From NCBI GenBank assembly GCA_013433145.1, contig CM024171.1:13097358-13161357 (forward strand): 64,000 nt of DNA, given 5' to 3'. This stretch comes from Ascaris suum (Eukaryota; Nematoda; Chromadorea; Rhabditida; Ascarididae). Below the pieces are notes generated by a model. The model was not told where the DNA came from. It saw nothing but the letters and a program-made list of their open reading frames with translations, and ran no database searches. Made by a program: the position numbers and the translations under genes. Positions 11,634-23,279 of this stretch are shown piece by piece (position 1 is the first letter of the stretch; each line of letters opens with the position of its first letter).

Positions 11634-12846
11634 AAGAACGTGAACTGAGATTGCGACGCTGCGATGGTCCATGTGGTGAATTACGACCAGCAAAGGGATT
11701 ACATCAGCTTGGAAAATGTGATCACGTTATTTGTTCGAAGTGCCTTCAAACTGCACCTAAAATTGAAGCTCCAGATGGTAATACTTATGCATTGATTTGC
11801 GAGTGGTCTCTTCTCGGAACTCCTACATGAATTGCTATACATGAACGTTGAGGACTTTAAAAAGCAACGTAAAATACAACAGAAATTCTTTGCTTCAAGC
11901 TTCTCAGCCTTATTTAGACTTACTTAGCAGCTTCGAGTATCGCTTCCTTCACAGTTTCGCAATAGGCTTCGTTCCGAGAATTTTGTTTCTGGATGCCCGA
12001 CGACTTAATGAGTTAGTGTGGCTCATCACTGCAATGTATTGACACATACTGTGTGTGGTATTGTTCTATCGAAAGTCTCTTCTAAATCAAGATCTTTTCG
12101 AATTTGACTTTAGGTTTTCTGAGTCCCATTGAAGTTATTGCTGTGTAGAAGTGCTACTCCTAGAAATCGAATAACTTACAAACCAACTAAAAAATACTTT
12201 ATACACCAACAACGAAGCAATCAGTGACCCTGTTAATACTACGTTAAATCGCCCGAGACGTATATCGTTGTTAAAAAGCGGCAGAGTGGCCCCTTCGCAA
12301 CCACTAAATAAAAGGAAGGCTTTTCGCAGACGACTGTAGTCCAAATGTCTATCGGAATTTTTCCTCAATTAAATTTTTTTCATTTGTCAGCGCAAACGTA
12401 TTGGCTATGTTAATTTCAATGCGGTACGTCAAGAAGGTGCTCGCAGTTCCGAATTACAGGAAATCTGCTTCTCCAGTCCACTCCACCCTGTACTGTTCAC
12501 GTTGGAGTATTTCAGAAAAAGCTTACAATCAGAGTCGAGGCACTAACAGGATTTTAAAGACATTATAGGATGTATAGATTATAGGCATTAGAGGTATTTT
12601 TTATCTCGTTTGTGCGATTTTTCTTCCACTTTTGATGTTGTTTCCTATACCGAAGGTTCGATGGGCTGTTGCAATTTGCAATGCTTTGTGATCGATGTGG
12701 CGGCCACTCATCCTGATGAGAAGGTACGACACAGATACTTTCGAAAGATCATCAAAAATCAGGATCTCGAAGGAATAAAGGCAAGATATCTCCAATGCAA
12801 GAATCATCAGGTTATAAATTTGGCGGAACGAACACAAAGCGACAAG
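11634..12846 (+). CDS. RING-type zinc-finger protein (probable E3 ubiquitin ligase), partial
   Basis: Exon 11634-11777 (acceptor AACTTCAG, donor GTAATA) and exon 12656-12846 (acceptor CCGAAG, donor GTGAAC) join in phase 1 across GAT-G|GT. The joined protein carries C-DGP-C, then K-C-D-H-V-I-C-S-K-C, then M-G-C-C-N-L-Q-C. That is a C3HC4-like arrangement with C-x-H-x2-C-x2-C intact. RING domains bind two zinc ions and recruit E2 enzymes (family knowledge). A charged helical tail follows (THPDEKVRHRYFRKI, KNQDLEG). Reading on past 12846 without splicing gives an in-frame stop at 12928-12930, but that tail lies in a repeat shared with 22.56 kb. The start codon and true C-terminus are unresolved. 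The first Cys pair spacing (x3) is slightly unusual. Confidence 0.6.
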
Positions 12847-12879
12847 GTGAACAATTTTGCAATTTTTTCTTGTCTCGGT

Positions 12880-12960
12880 AATGCTTTCCAGGGTCGCGCA
12901 CTCGCAGGTGAAACACCAGTGTCCCCATAAACGCATTCCCTCGGTAGGCTGCCTGTTGCA
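12880..12960. repeat. short GC-rich repeat shared with ~22555-22640
   Basis: Both places carry a GCACTCGC-G/A-GG ... GAAAC-C ... CCCC arrangement and translate to RALAG-ET-like peptides. This suggests a dispersed element rather than a conserved exon. Confidence 0.35.
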
Positions 12961-13534
12961 TCGATGTCGAATGATGTTTGGGTTGACGCGTTGATTCTAT
13001 CTGTTACCATGTCTCTGTTTTCACTTGAGTCATAAAGGAAACGACAGAAGTGTCAATTAAGATGTGAAGGAAATTGAGTACAACTGTCCTTGATCGGATC
13101 AATTTCAGTTATGGTAAAGGTTTAACCTTCAGGCCCACTCGAGCCTGACGGTTTAACCTTCATGGGATCACTTAAAAAGTGGTGTTTTTGGAAGAGCAGT
13201 GATGCACATTCGCAATATCAGGTTGCAGATTGTGCCAGAGGCCGAAACATTCGGGAGGATAACGCATTTTTGTTCTCAAATGAAAGGAATATGCAAATGC
13301 GTAAAGCTTAGCTAAAAACATTGAAAAAACCGTGTAAACTGGGCACTGAACTTCCTCATCATCGTGTTTTCTAGGTGTTTTCGTCTTTCTGTTTTTACTG
13401 GTCTTACTATTCTAATGCATCACTTCGAGCAGAGTATTAATCTACCAAATTGAGGGCTTTTGTTCTGTTTTTTTCTCGAACCTAAGAACTTTGTGTTCAG
13501 AATCAGGCATATCTCTTTCTTAGAGTCGTAGAAA

Positions 13535-13681
13535 ATGATCGGAAGCCATCTGTTTTCTTTCTCCAAAAAGAGCTATGTAGAATGCGTGGAGGGTGTTTTT
13601 GAGTGTGTCAACTATGTAAAATCCTCTATGTGCAAATCTAAAACGGATGTTTGCGTTGGTGCATCTTTTCGTTTCAACTGA
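13535..13681 (+). CDS. possible 48-residue cysteine-patterned peptide
   Basis: ATG-initiated frame of 48 codons with four Cys spaced x6, x8, x6 (ECVEGVFEC, SSMCKSKTDVC). No clear signal peptide, and no splice or poly(A) support. It is included only because the spacing is regular; chance is quite possible. Confidence 0.13.
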   Translation: MIGSHLFSFSKKSYVECVEGVFECVNYVKSSMCKSKTDVCVGASFRFN

Positions 13682-14416
13682 AGAATCAGGGAAACGTGAC
13701 CTGCGTCACACGTTCTACGTATCTTATGGCATGGTTGGCTTTCTTCCTGATTACTGATGCTGAAATGCTCCATAAAGTTTGTTTATTAGTCAAATATCCT
13801 GTTTTTTTTTTCCACTGACTAGCAAAACAACATTTTCAATGCGCATAGCGCAATGAAACGGGATGAAGTGTTGGCCTTTAGTTATAGTTTGAGATGTGCT
13901 GAACAGTGAGCAAGTGTTGTGCAGTTTATGAACTAACAGAAGAAAACGGAATGAGCTGCCATATTGCAAGGTATGGGATCTATAAAAGCAGAGTAAGCAA
14001 TCTCTTTCTTTCTCTACAATCATCCATTATCATTGAAAAATACGGATTCGCGAATGTCATATTTCTTTACTCATCGCGATAGTCTGCGTTCTGGGCACTT
14101 GTTTCTGCAAAATATACAGGTGGAAGGTATTGTGGAAACATTTTAGGAATCTTGCAAAGGAGGAGTTTACTGGTTGTGATTTTGGAAGTGACTTACGCTA
14201 ATCGTTGCTCCCAAAGGACGCCTTCTCAGTTCTATTTATAGCAATTATTTATTGTGCAATTATAAAATCTCATAGTTGCGTTCACACGTCATCCCGATGC
14301 CACGATAGCTGTGATAATGTCATCTACAGCCGTGTCGCCATTGTCGGCTGCACAGCTCGAAAGACGGGAGTCAACAGTTTTGCTGGTGTAATAATTCTCT
14401 CAGCTGAACAGTACAG

Positions 14417-14965
14417 GTCTGCCTAATGTGCCAACGACGTTGAAATGTGTCAATGTGCCAACGTTGGAATATAATTTCTTCCGCATCTTACTAACAATGC
14501 ATTTTTTTCACGTTCGCCGGCGCAAGGATATTCCACAATGCATATTCGCCACATTTCAGAGTAGAAATGAGTCAGTGCCATGCACAGCGTCGACTGTTCA
14601 ATCGCTCAGAGAAATGTTGGCAGTACACGTAATAATTCTTGATCATGGGCCTCATCAAACGATTCGCAGACGTCGTATTACTCGAGAGGCTCTGTCAACC
14701 TGCACGATCAAAGACATCCTACAATGGATAGCATCGGCATCCACGTACGTTTCCATTTGCCATAAAATTAGATTCCAAACCAACAGGTTGACGTCTATTG
14801 AAATATCTTTCTTGCAATAGAAATATAAGTCGAAGCTGTGCAGTTGCCTCACTACTCTACTCTGACCCATCATCCGATGGTGAATTCTGTTAGCATATCG
14901 TTGGGATGGATTAGGTCCTCGCAGAAGGCAAGCGCCGCTTTCCCTTCTACCAAATGAGAGCATGA
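14417..14965 (+). CDS. uncharacterised small protein, three-exon model
   Basis: Exons 14417-14744, 14821-14879 and 14925-14965 join in phases 2 and 1, with a GTACGT donor, a TTGCAATAG acceptor and a TCCTCGCAG acceptor. The second intron is only 45 nt. The middle of the protein (AVHVIILDHG ... RRRRITREA ... TIKDILQWIAS) reads like alternating strands and helix, and could be a ubiquitin-like fold, but this is a guess. The C-terminus is SSDEGKRRFPFYQMRA then TGA. An alternative acceptor at 14914 gives a longer tail but leaves a 35-nt intron. The first exon may instead begin at the CATTTCAG acceptor near 14561. A - strand frame at 14655-15161 overlaps but lacks splice support. Confidence 0.33.
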
Positions 14966-17583
14966 AATTTTCAAAAGGACGCTCGAGCGCCCAGATCTGT
15001 GTAGAATCGCGGATCATATCGAGTCTTTGAAGTGGACTATTATGCTCTCGGCTTATCTTTTTGCGATCTTTTGTGATCGACAGGTCTCGAAATAGATCGG
15101 CGCAAAAATTCAGGGTGTCGGAAATGGGCGCAGAATTTTGTCTCATGAGGCTCGAGCACATCGTTTCTAAGTCTTGAAATGGTAAATGTCATAAAGGAGT
15201 GGTACTTTGGAGGGGCTCATAGGATGGATTTGACGACGCTTTACGTACACTAAGGTTTATTTCTGTAGGATTTATTTTAGGAACTTCAGAAAGTCTATAG
15301 AAAAGCTTCGCTAGAAAAACTAACAGTTGTTTTAGAAACTTCGTTTACTTCGAGCAAACTTGCGAGCTTCTGGGTAATTCGCTCTGTTTTGAAGTTTCTT
15401 CGAGTTTATCTATATAATCTTCGAGTTTAAAATAAGAGGAAAAATAAACGTGGCAACTTACACGCTGCTGAACGAAAAAAACGAAGAATGATAACGAAGT
15501 GTCTCATAATCAGTAATCAAACATTATCAGTCGATAAGCAATCAGTCGGTGGGAATGAATTTTGGAAAGTATTTCAGAATCAGCATCGATAAAGCGCGTT
15601 TATTCTATAGCAAAACTACAAATTTCCGACACTGCGATCTACAAGAAATATATAAAGACCAATTCAGACGGAAGAAACTACGTGGATTTGCCACTTGCAA
15701 TGGAGTGATCTGTTTTGTTGTCGATTTCACCGGTCAATTGCATGCATCTGATCAATCATCTTGTGCCATTTAAATGGTCTGTTCAATCAGTTATCGTAGA
15801 TCAAATAATGTTGCCTATCGATTGATCAACGCAAATAATCTGCATGAAACGTACAATTCAGCAACGCTTCACCACTTATTTATATTATTCAACTTCGCAA
15901 CTTTGTCGATGAACTCATTTCGTATGAGGCAATTGGCTGCTAAAATGTGATAAGATGTGAAGGGTATAGATGTGACGGTAGTCGCGTTTCCCGGCATTAG
16001 CTTACCATGTTGGATTTCGCGACGTAGATTGAAGCTGGAACAGTCTTTCTTGCAAAAGAAGCTTGGTGCTGTGCTTTAAACGTTCATAGAATGTAACTGA
16101 TGTATTGCACAGCTGTCCTCATTGGGATCGAAATAAGAAAGCCCAATAACCCCTGCTAATCGAGTGGGCCGGTAAGTTCCGGTACATTTGCATGGAACTT
16201 CTCGGCCAATCGGGAATATGCTAATGTTAAGAAAATAGGCAATAAATTTGCATATGCGCCGTTCGTGTGTTTGCGTGTTTCGCGGCAAATAGTTTTATTC
16301 TCTATTTCCAGAGAAAACGTCGCGAGGACTTTTTTCTCCTTCTTCCAGTTGCAGCCCAATGCACGTTGTGATAAACCGAATAAAAGTACACAGAATAGGT
16401 CCAAGTCCACCCCTGATGCTCCCGATTCTATCGTTTTCTACCTGTTCGAACTTTTTCTCGGCCATTTTCGCAAAATGCGGCCGAGCCGAGTTTTATATGA
16501 TGTGTTTTTCCAAACTTTCTAATCAGCCAAGCCTCTTAAATTTGGTTGGATGAGTCTGATGGCATAATTTTCTTTTTTGTTTGAACTTAGTGAATGGTGC
16601 GTTCATGCCGTCAGTTGTTCATGTGATGGGGATTGTATGACGAGTTACACGATGAATTAAGCTAGAGGATGCGGCTTTTCAATTGTGGGATAGAGTCTAA
16701 GGTGGTTGAAAGTAGGTTGCGTTGAGAATTGAAGATGCGAGGTGGCGGATGGGTTATTATGTTAACTGTGAGGTAGTAGACAGTAGGTTGTAGAGATAGC
16801 CAGCGTACGCTGGCAAACAATAGACTGCGCAGGTGGCAGTCAGGTAGTGGATAGACTGTTACGAGATAAGGTGGGAACTGGAATTAGACATATAAGCAGT
16901 GAGTAGGTTAGAGGTTAATCCTGAGAGAGTAAGCAGGGCGTTGTCAGCTAAAGCTGGGCACGTAAACCGCTCTAAGCTTAATTATGAGTATGGGTTGGTA
17001 AATGATAAGTTGAAGCGTTCAGCAACGGGTATGCTGAGTCACTTTTGCTTCGGTCACCGCAACTTTACCGCTCGCGGTTCCTACCCACAATAGGGATTGC
17101 TGCGAGGTTTAAAGTGCAGATTGCTGTGTCTAGGAGAACTTGCGAAGCTGACGAATAATCATGTGCAAAATTTTGAAGGACTAAATGAGCAAAAAAACTT
17201 CGAGTTCATCATGCGTAGATTTTCGTGCTATAGCGTTTGTATTGCAACACGATGTATGTTCTTTCAAAGATTTTTTTATCTGGTGAAGCTGAATGCGTTC
17301 AAGGACGTATCCGATAGCGCAAATTTCGTTCGACGCAGTATTGGCAACGTCCGCTTCAGAGATATGGGCACACATAGCTCCGTAATATGCTCTTGTGCAT
17401 GTTAATATAGGTTAAACGCAAATTACGAACTGCAACCGCAATATGTCAATTCGTTTGCACTATGCAAAGTTGGACAAATGCTGTAACGACTGTGAAGGTT
17501 TAAGGTCATTGTTAATCGCGGCACGGTGCGAACGGTTCACTCGTTTTTTTTTTGGCTAACCGTTTTCTTGGATCGTTTCGTAA
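14966..17583. other. intergenic, no supported gene
   Basis: Contains a GT/AGG-rich stretch (about 16640-16920) with a perfect CCAGCGTACGCTGG palindrome at about 16800-16813. The weak frames (15549-15773, 16156-16522, 16899-17405) have no motif or splice support. Confidence 0.35.
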
Positions 17584-19148
17584 ATGACTCAGTCGATAAC
17601 AACGAGAAGTGAAGAGATTAGAACTGGAAGAGGGATCGACATCGGTGGTGTATCATCGAGGTTGCCAATTTTTAATGTTTTTGAGATGTAACGTTTCTCT
17701 TGGCTGTTTTTCATTTGAAGATCCACGAAATAAGGCAATTCGCTATTCTTTCCTGATCTGAATGGAAAACGCACCTCTAAGACAGATATTTGCGTAAGAA
17801 ATGCTCTAAAATTGTAAAGGAATGCCAAAGTGATCAAGTGTGTGGAGTGAAGCATTCATTACTCCTAGAAACTAGGGATTTTCTTCTAGGACCACCATAA
17901 CGTCTTCACGAAGATTGAACTGCCGAATATGTCTTGAAGAGGACAGTGAGGTTAACATGATTTCTCCTTGTTCATGTCGAGGATCATTACGGTTCGTTCA
18001 CTCAGGTTGCTTGCAGCATTGGTTCGACGTCATGCATACAAAGGTTTGCCTTATTTTACCGGCAGCAGCATTTTCGGCAATATTTGATGAATCATTTTCA
18101 AATTTCAAGTTTTCAGCAATTCAGCATCAGTTACCGAAGGATCGTTGCTTTAGCATAATAGTACACGCTTTGTGTAGATGTTCTAAGGGGAGCACTCTAA
18201 GAACACGCATTTGTATTTCTGCTCGTTAGGCTATACACCTTTATAAGCTATTAACAGGTGCTAAAGCAAAGTGCAATAGTGTCCTCATATTTTTCCTGGA
18301 AGTAGATGACCAGCAGTGGTTGTTCCTTGCCTGAAGGATGAAGTACAACCTACCGAGTGTTACGGTGGTGGTGGTGGGGGGGGGGGGGGGGGGGGGGAGG
18401 ATAGAGCTTAACTAGAATTCGAAGTGCCCGTATTGTATGAGGATAGCAGGATAGCAAGTCTGTCTATGGGTAAGATATAAATGGAGCAATGATTCCACTA
18501 TCTTAAGACAAGTATTCGTGCCTGTTGTACGTCTTGCCTTCAAAACCCTCCTCTTCGTTCAAGATGTGCATTAACCAACAAAGATAAAGCGCTACGAGGC
18601 AGCACTTAGAGGCCGCACTACGTGCTCGGGTACTGCTTCAGCGGGAATGTTGAGTGAATAGCAAATTTTTGTTTTTTGTTTTGGAGAACAGTATTACCAA
18701 TAAGGTAGAAGAAGCAGGGAATCATCTGGGGTACCAAAACTACAAGAAACTTCGACGATGCGGACGCGAAAAATCCAAATGACTTTCTCAACCTCATCGC
18801 AGAAATTAAGGAGAAAAGAAGGCACTAGGCTAGAATACATCCTTGTTGTACGTCTGCAAGCTGGAGTACTAAGGATCTGTTTTATTTTCACTTCTCTGTT
18901 ATCGCCAACACACTTTCACCGTTTTACATACTCTCTGTCCTCTGGTTGTATACCTCCAATAAATGAGCTCGATTGCAGCGTTGTCAAATCTGTAAAACGA
19001 ACTACGAGATGGAATATCGGGGGATGAAACCCATTTTGGAGTGGACGCTGCCTACTGCACTCAGTGATGAGTGGGAAGATCAGCTGGACTTTAAGTGTGC
19101 CATCTTCTGGCTCATGTTTATGACTCGTATCCTCTTCGCTGTCTTCAG
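17584..19148 (+). CDS. MARCH-type RING-CH membrane-associated E3 ubiquitin ligase
   Basis: Exons 17584-17660, 17890-18043 and 18979-19148 join in phases 2 and 0. The start is the ATG at 17584. Exon 2 follows a TTTTCTTCTAG acceptor. Exon 3 ends at a near-perfect GTACGT donor. The joined protein has N-C-R-I-C-L-E-E, then P-C-S-C-R-G-S-L-R-F-V-H-S-G-C-L-Q-H-W, then R-C-Q-I-C-K. This is the complete C4HC3 RING-CH signature (C-x2-C, C-x-C, H-x2-C, C-x2-C), with the last pair supplied by exon 3. A hydrophobic segment (CAIFWLMFMTRILFAVF) begins the first transmembrane helix. Family members ubiquitinate membrane proteins. A further exon must follow; 19546-19588 fits the phase and reaches a stop but is unproven. 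Intron 2 holds a 22-base G run. Confidence 0.8.
18376..18397. repeat. 22-base poly-G tract
   Basis: Uninterrupted G run inside the second intron of the RING-CH gene, preceded by a (GGT)n stretch. It may form a G-quadruplex on the sense transcript or be an assembly-sensitive site. Confidence 0.9.
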
Positions 19149-20529
19149 GTACGTTCTGTGATCCTTTTGTTTTTGTTCCACAAAGTGGCGTTCTAGACTC
19201 TGGGATGCATGTTGACGAATAGTTGAAATAACTGCGCATTTTCCTCTGAGGAAGGGACAGTAAAGGGCGCCCTGCAAAATGCGACTGGATGGATGATTGC
19301 CGCATTTTCTTCAAGCCAATTGATTCGTCGTTTGGATGATGGGTGCATCAAGTTTACCCCGAAAAAATCGGGAAGAAAGCGAAAAGAGTCGCGGTTAAAC
19401 TTCGGTCGATAAAAGCCCATTGAAATTTGGCCGGTAAAAACCGGCCAGTATTCTCAGCCACTCGGCTGTAACGTTGTGCAGCTCTAATTCCTTTATAATA
19501 TGGCCGACATTCAGTATTTCATTTGCTTACGCCAATTTTTCGCAGCTCAGTTTTATTTGTCAAGCACTGTTATAACATAAAATTTTGAACTTATTGCCTC
19601 TCTTAGCATCAACAATTCATGTCGGTTTGAAATTGCACGCCCTAGGGTGTATCATCCCTTTCCTTTTATTTCGGACGTCCGCCGCTTCTGATTTGCATGG
19701 GTTCTTACAAGCTTGTGCTCAAAAGTAATCAAAGCGCGAAAACTTTGCTTCGAACCCTATCTCTCATTTCCTCGCCTCAATCTGACAGCTCGATATGAGG
19801 TGCATGTGCTTGAGCGAGGCTGCAATTTAGAGTTCGGAATTCAGTGCTATCCCCTTCCCCCTGTGGAGACCCGCGTTGATATGAATCATAAATTTTGAAC
19901 CACGGTTTCCAGCGATCAAAAAATTTCCCGTTCACGCTTGAGACTTGTCACAACCAATCTACCCCGGGGACCGGGAGTCCCCTCGAGTGCCCCAATGGTT
20001 TTCGTCATCTCTGTGAGGGGTGTTAGGAGGAGCAATTCTGCGGTGGTAAGCCGAAAGAAAAATCCTCTGTTAAGTCACAGAACACGAACAAACTGGGTGA
20101 TGCAGTGTGCTGGAATGCGAAACGCTGAAAGGTAACGTGGCGCATATGTACCATCAGAGGAACATCAGTCTATCGTAAAAGTTATACGGGCTCAGAGAAA
20201 AACCCATTGCTGCCGTGGTTTCACACTTTGCTGCCGCCATCCATCCTCTCATACTTGCCCAAAGACGGAGAATTTGGATCAAAAATTGCAAGCTGTATTC
20301 TCCGGGAATTATATATTGAGCATTCTTACACGTTTTGGAATACTTCACTTCTGTACAATCTCTTTGTTTGGTTTCTGATATCAGGTTGTCAGAGAATGCC
20401 CAGAAACGTTTCATTTGCATTGTTTTCCCGCAAAATCTGTGGTTATCAGCTAACTACACAACCAGCTAATAACGGGAGTCGTTCGAGTATAATGGGCTTA
20501 ATTTTGACATGATTTTTAGTTTAAAAAAG

Positions 20530-20912
20530 TTGTGTTCGGCTTTTCCGACATCCAGGTGTCAGAAATGTTTCAGTTCCCCCTCCCTCCCCCCTCCATAGTC
20601 GACGTACGCATCTGTCTCAGCTTGCCAGAAAATGTTGCAGTCAAAGCAAGGTTTTGCAGAGTTTTTGGTTTCGAGGTTATAGGAGTCTGGAGTCTGGTTC
20701 CCGCAGATATCGTTACTGCGATCTCATTCAGCTTTTAAGCTGCGGCTGAACCGTTTCTACTTACGCATTGCTACTGCTCTTACTTATTAAATGTCTTTTT
20801 CCCGGAAATTGTAGCTTTGCGAACGTTTTGGTCGTTCTTGCTATTCATGCTCACATATAGTCAAGCTTGCACTTTCCCACCTTATGACGTTAAAATAAAT
20901 AAATAAATAAGA
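20530..20912 (+). mobile_element. LINE 3' end (CR1-like)
   Basis: Homologous to the inverted element at 28583-28960. It encodes the C-terminal end of a reverse transcriptase (C-R-L-F/V-R-H-P-x-V motif region, then LVPADIVTAISFSF resembling the LP-x-x-V-V-x-A-x-S motif). It ends in an (AAAT)n tail at about 20893-20910, typical of non-LTR 3' ends. Stops and frameshifts are present. Confidence 0.65.
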
Positions 20913-22176
20913 GACATGCAACACGACATCAACCTTGATAGTTAAGAACAACAAGATCCAACATTAGAAACAGTGTCCGATTATCACTAGAAGAAAAGTA
21001 ATCTGCAAGGACGGTACAAGCTAATGCTAGTTGTTCAGGGCGGTTGTTAAACTATAAGCTACTATATTTTGCTTCCTCCAAAACCTCGAAAGCCATGTCG
21101 CATTACACTCTGCCACCTAAACCACCGCAAGAAACTCTGATAAACTGCGACAAAATATGCAATTTTTTAAAATTTCACTGAATCGAACACGATTTTATTC
21201 ACTGAGGCCGAAAGGTTCTGGAGAATAGGAGCGGCTGTCCATACGCTCCGATGTCACAGTCTGCGGCTTGAGATCTTCTAATTGTCCTCGCTCTAATAAA
21301 TCTTTCAGAAGGGGGGACGAGGATAACGTCGGATGAGTAAGGTGGCCCCTATTTTTGTTGGACATTATTGGTGTTGCCGTGCTGAAGATTGTTCTATTAT
21401 TTCACCAGCCTTCCGCATAGCCCATCGGAGTTCTGGACGATCACCGTGGGCTGCTTTCAAATGGCCCGTCATGGCAGCGTCGATGACAATTTGAAAGATG
21501 GTATTCGTTCGCAGATACTACGCCGGACCCTTTTTCTGCCTTTACTGCCTCCTGCCACAGAAGAACTCCCAAAGCACTTCTCCGGCTTTTCTTCCTCCTT
21601 CATTATGGATACAGATCCCTCCAAAGCTCCGACGACTGATGTCGACTCCAAGGACATCCAAGGGTAGCGGGCAATGGGATAGGCGGCGGTGGCTGTTCAC
21701 TTCCGCTACTTGGGTATGCCGCCTGTCTGCAACGAGGTTTTTTTTATTTAAACAGCAAACCGTATCCACGTGAATGGAAAGGCGTAATCTAACATAGAGG
21801 ATAAGACCTGATTGTCGGTCTGGAAGCGCAGGTGATACAGAGAGCATGGAGAACACGATGAACTGTGGTACAACATGTACAGCTGCCACCTTCGAGGACT
21901 CAATATCCCGCCAGCGTAGTCGGTTTCGTTAATACTGTCAACTTTTTTGAGCAGAGATTAAACGAACTCATTTCCGTATAAAGACGTCGCGGATACGGGC
22001 ACCCGCTCACACTATCATCACCATCATTCAGAGGCCAAAATTTCCAAATCGAATATGCAATTCATAAAACAGAAGTATTGAAAAAGAATACTATAATAAG
22101 AACGAATAGCCTGCCGGAAGTTAAAGCACATTAGTCCTAACAACTTCGCCGCCTAGCAAGCACACTGCTCCTCATA
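20913..22176. other. intergenic, probably old repeat debris
   Basis: Overlapping frames at 21389-21889 on both strands have no assignable domain. No splice-supported exon found. Confidence 0.3.
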
Positions 22177-22428
22177 TCATTTCCTATCATTTTTGCAGTA
22201 GGAAAGTGGGTCCCCATACACTTGCTCTTCCCAAGAGAACATAACTTTATCACAGTCCTCTCTCACTTGCCATGAAGAGCGTACCCTTTCTTTGTAAGCA
22301 ATTCCTAAAATTTTACTACCACCTGCATATAACAAAGCATGCAACTGCTTCTGGCAGAAATATACGTCTTGGACTTCAGCTGAAATTTCTATATCGGGGG
22401 AGTTTCCAAAGATACGCCAAGACTTCAA
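22177..22428 (-). CDS. orphan exon, unknown protein
   Basis: The - strand frame reads with protein-like composition (SWEEQVYGDPLSYCKNDRK before the stop) and contains two further Cys and several Trp. A TTTCAG lies inside the frame at about 22370-22375, so an exon might start there. A TGCAG|GTGGTA possible donor also lies within it. No start is found and the family is not recognised. Confidence 0.28.
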   Translation of the reverse strand: MKSWRIFGNSPDIEISAEVQDVYFCQKQLHALLYAGGSKILGIAYKERVRSSWQVREDCDKVMFSWEEQVYGDPLSYCKNDRK

Positions 22429-22554
22429 CCTTTAAAACAGTTTCCCATGAAAACGATTAAACGCAGCAGCACGAACGACAAGAAAAGTCTCGTAACAGAA
22501 CCAGACATTTCCAACCTTCTGCATCCGCAAGGGACCCCATTCTCTGGAAGTCCT

Positions 22555-22640
22555 TGTTCCTCACGAGGGATTCTAAGAATTCATTCCCTCCACGTGAGGG
22601 CACTCGCGGGAGCGGAAACCTCCCCTGCCTTCGCGGGGGT
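22555..22640. repeat. short GC-rich repeat shared with 12880-12960
   Basis: See the entry at 12880. The segment is locally far more GC-rich than its surroundings. Confidence 0.3.
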
Positions 22641-22879
22641 ATGATCCACCATTTCTCCTGGCGGGGCCGGCGTCCACGGGGCCTCTTCTAAACACTAGCA
22701 GTTTATTTCAACGAGTCTGTTGGCAAGCGCAATGAATGGCTCATTCGCTATTTTCCTGGCGAAATCCATGGGTATTATGTTTCAATAAAGTGTAGAGAGC
22801 AGGTTCTATTCTGTCTCAATTCGAATAGGTGGCGAAGCGCTAGTCTCAGCGAGTATCTGCATGTAAGTGAACTCTAATA

Positions 22880-23122
22880 CTATATTATTGAGGCAGTCAT
22901 CACCGTGTTATATTCTGGAAGCAAAACCCACATTTCAAAAAATTTTCCATTGTCATCGGTTCGTACATCTATCCTGAGTGATAAGTTACAAGACGAAATT
23001 TTCCCTTCTGAAGTTTTGTTTCGTACATCGATGATCCGCAGTCCTATTTTCTCTATGTCGTTTAGAGAAAAGAAAACATTTTCAGATATGGCCCAGTCGA
23101 AGCGCACGATGCAGTCAAGCAA
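22880..23122 (-). CDS. orphan C-terminal exon, unknown protein
   Basis: The - strand frame ends in a TAG at 22880-22882. The translation is convincingly protein-like (GLRIIDVRNKTSEG, SLRIDVRTDDNG, FFEMWVLLPEYN) with alternating hydrophobic strands suggesting a beta domain. A CATAG acceptor inside the frame (near 23057) could be the real exon start. It may belong with the exon at 22177-22428 on the same strand, but I find no phase-consistent join. Confidence 0.33.
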   Translation of the reverse strand: MLDCIVRFDWAISENVFFSLNDIEKIGLRIIDVRNKTSEGKISSCNLSLRIDVRTDDNGKFFEMWVLLPEYNTVMTASII

Positions 23123-23279
23123 GTACTTGGATCAGGTGAAGCATTTATGACCCATATGGTTTATTGTTGAAATCGGCAAAGTCCTGATATTTTTCGGGAC
23201 TCAGATCTGATCCCGTCTTTTTGCAAGAAAACTTTTGATGTAGCCTGAATGCGTGCATATGATCAAGTTTTCCTGACTG

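Noticed and set aside
14655..15161. 168-codon - strand frame
   Set aside because: Overlaps the + strand gene at 14417-14965, which has consistent splice phases; no splice or motif support on the - strand.
16640..16920. AGGT-rich region as possible minisatellite
   Set aside because: No fixed repeat unit could be defined by eye.
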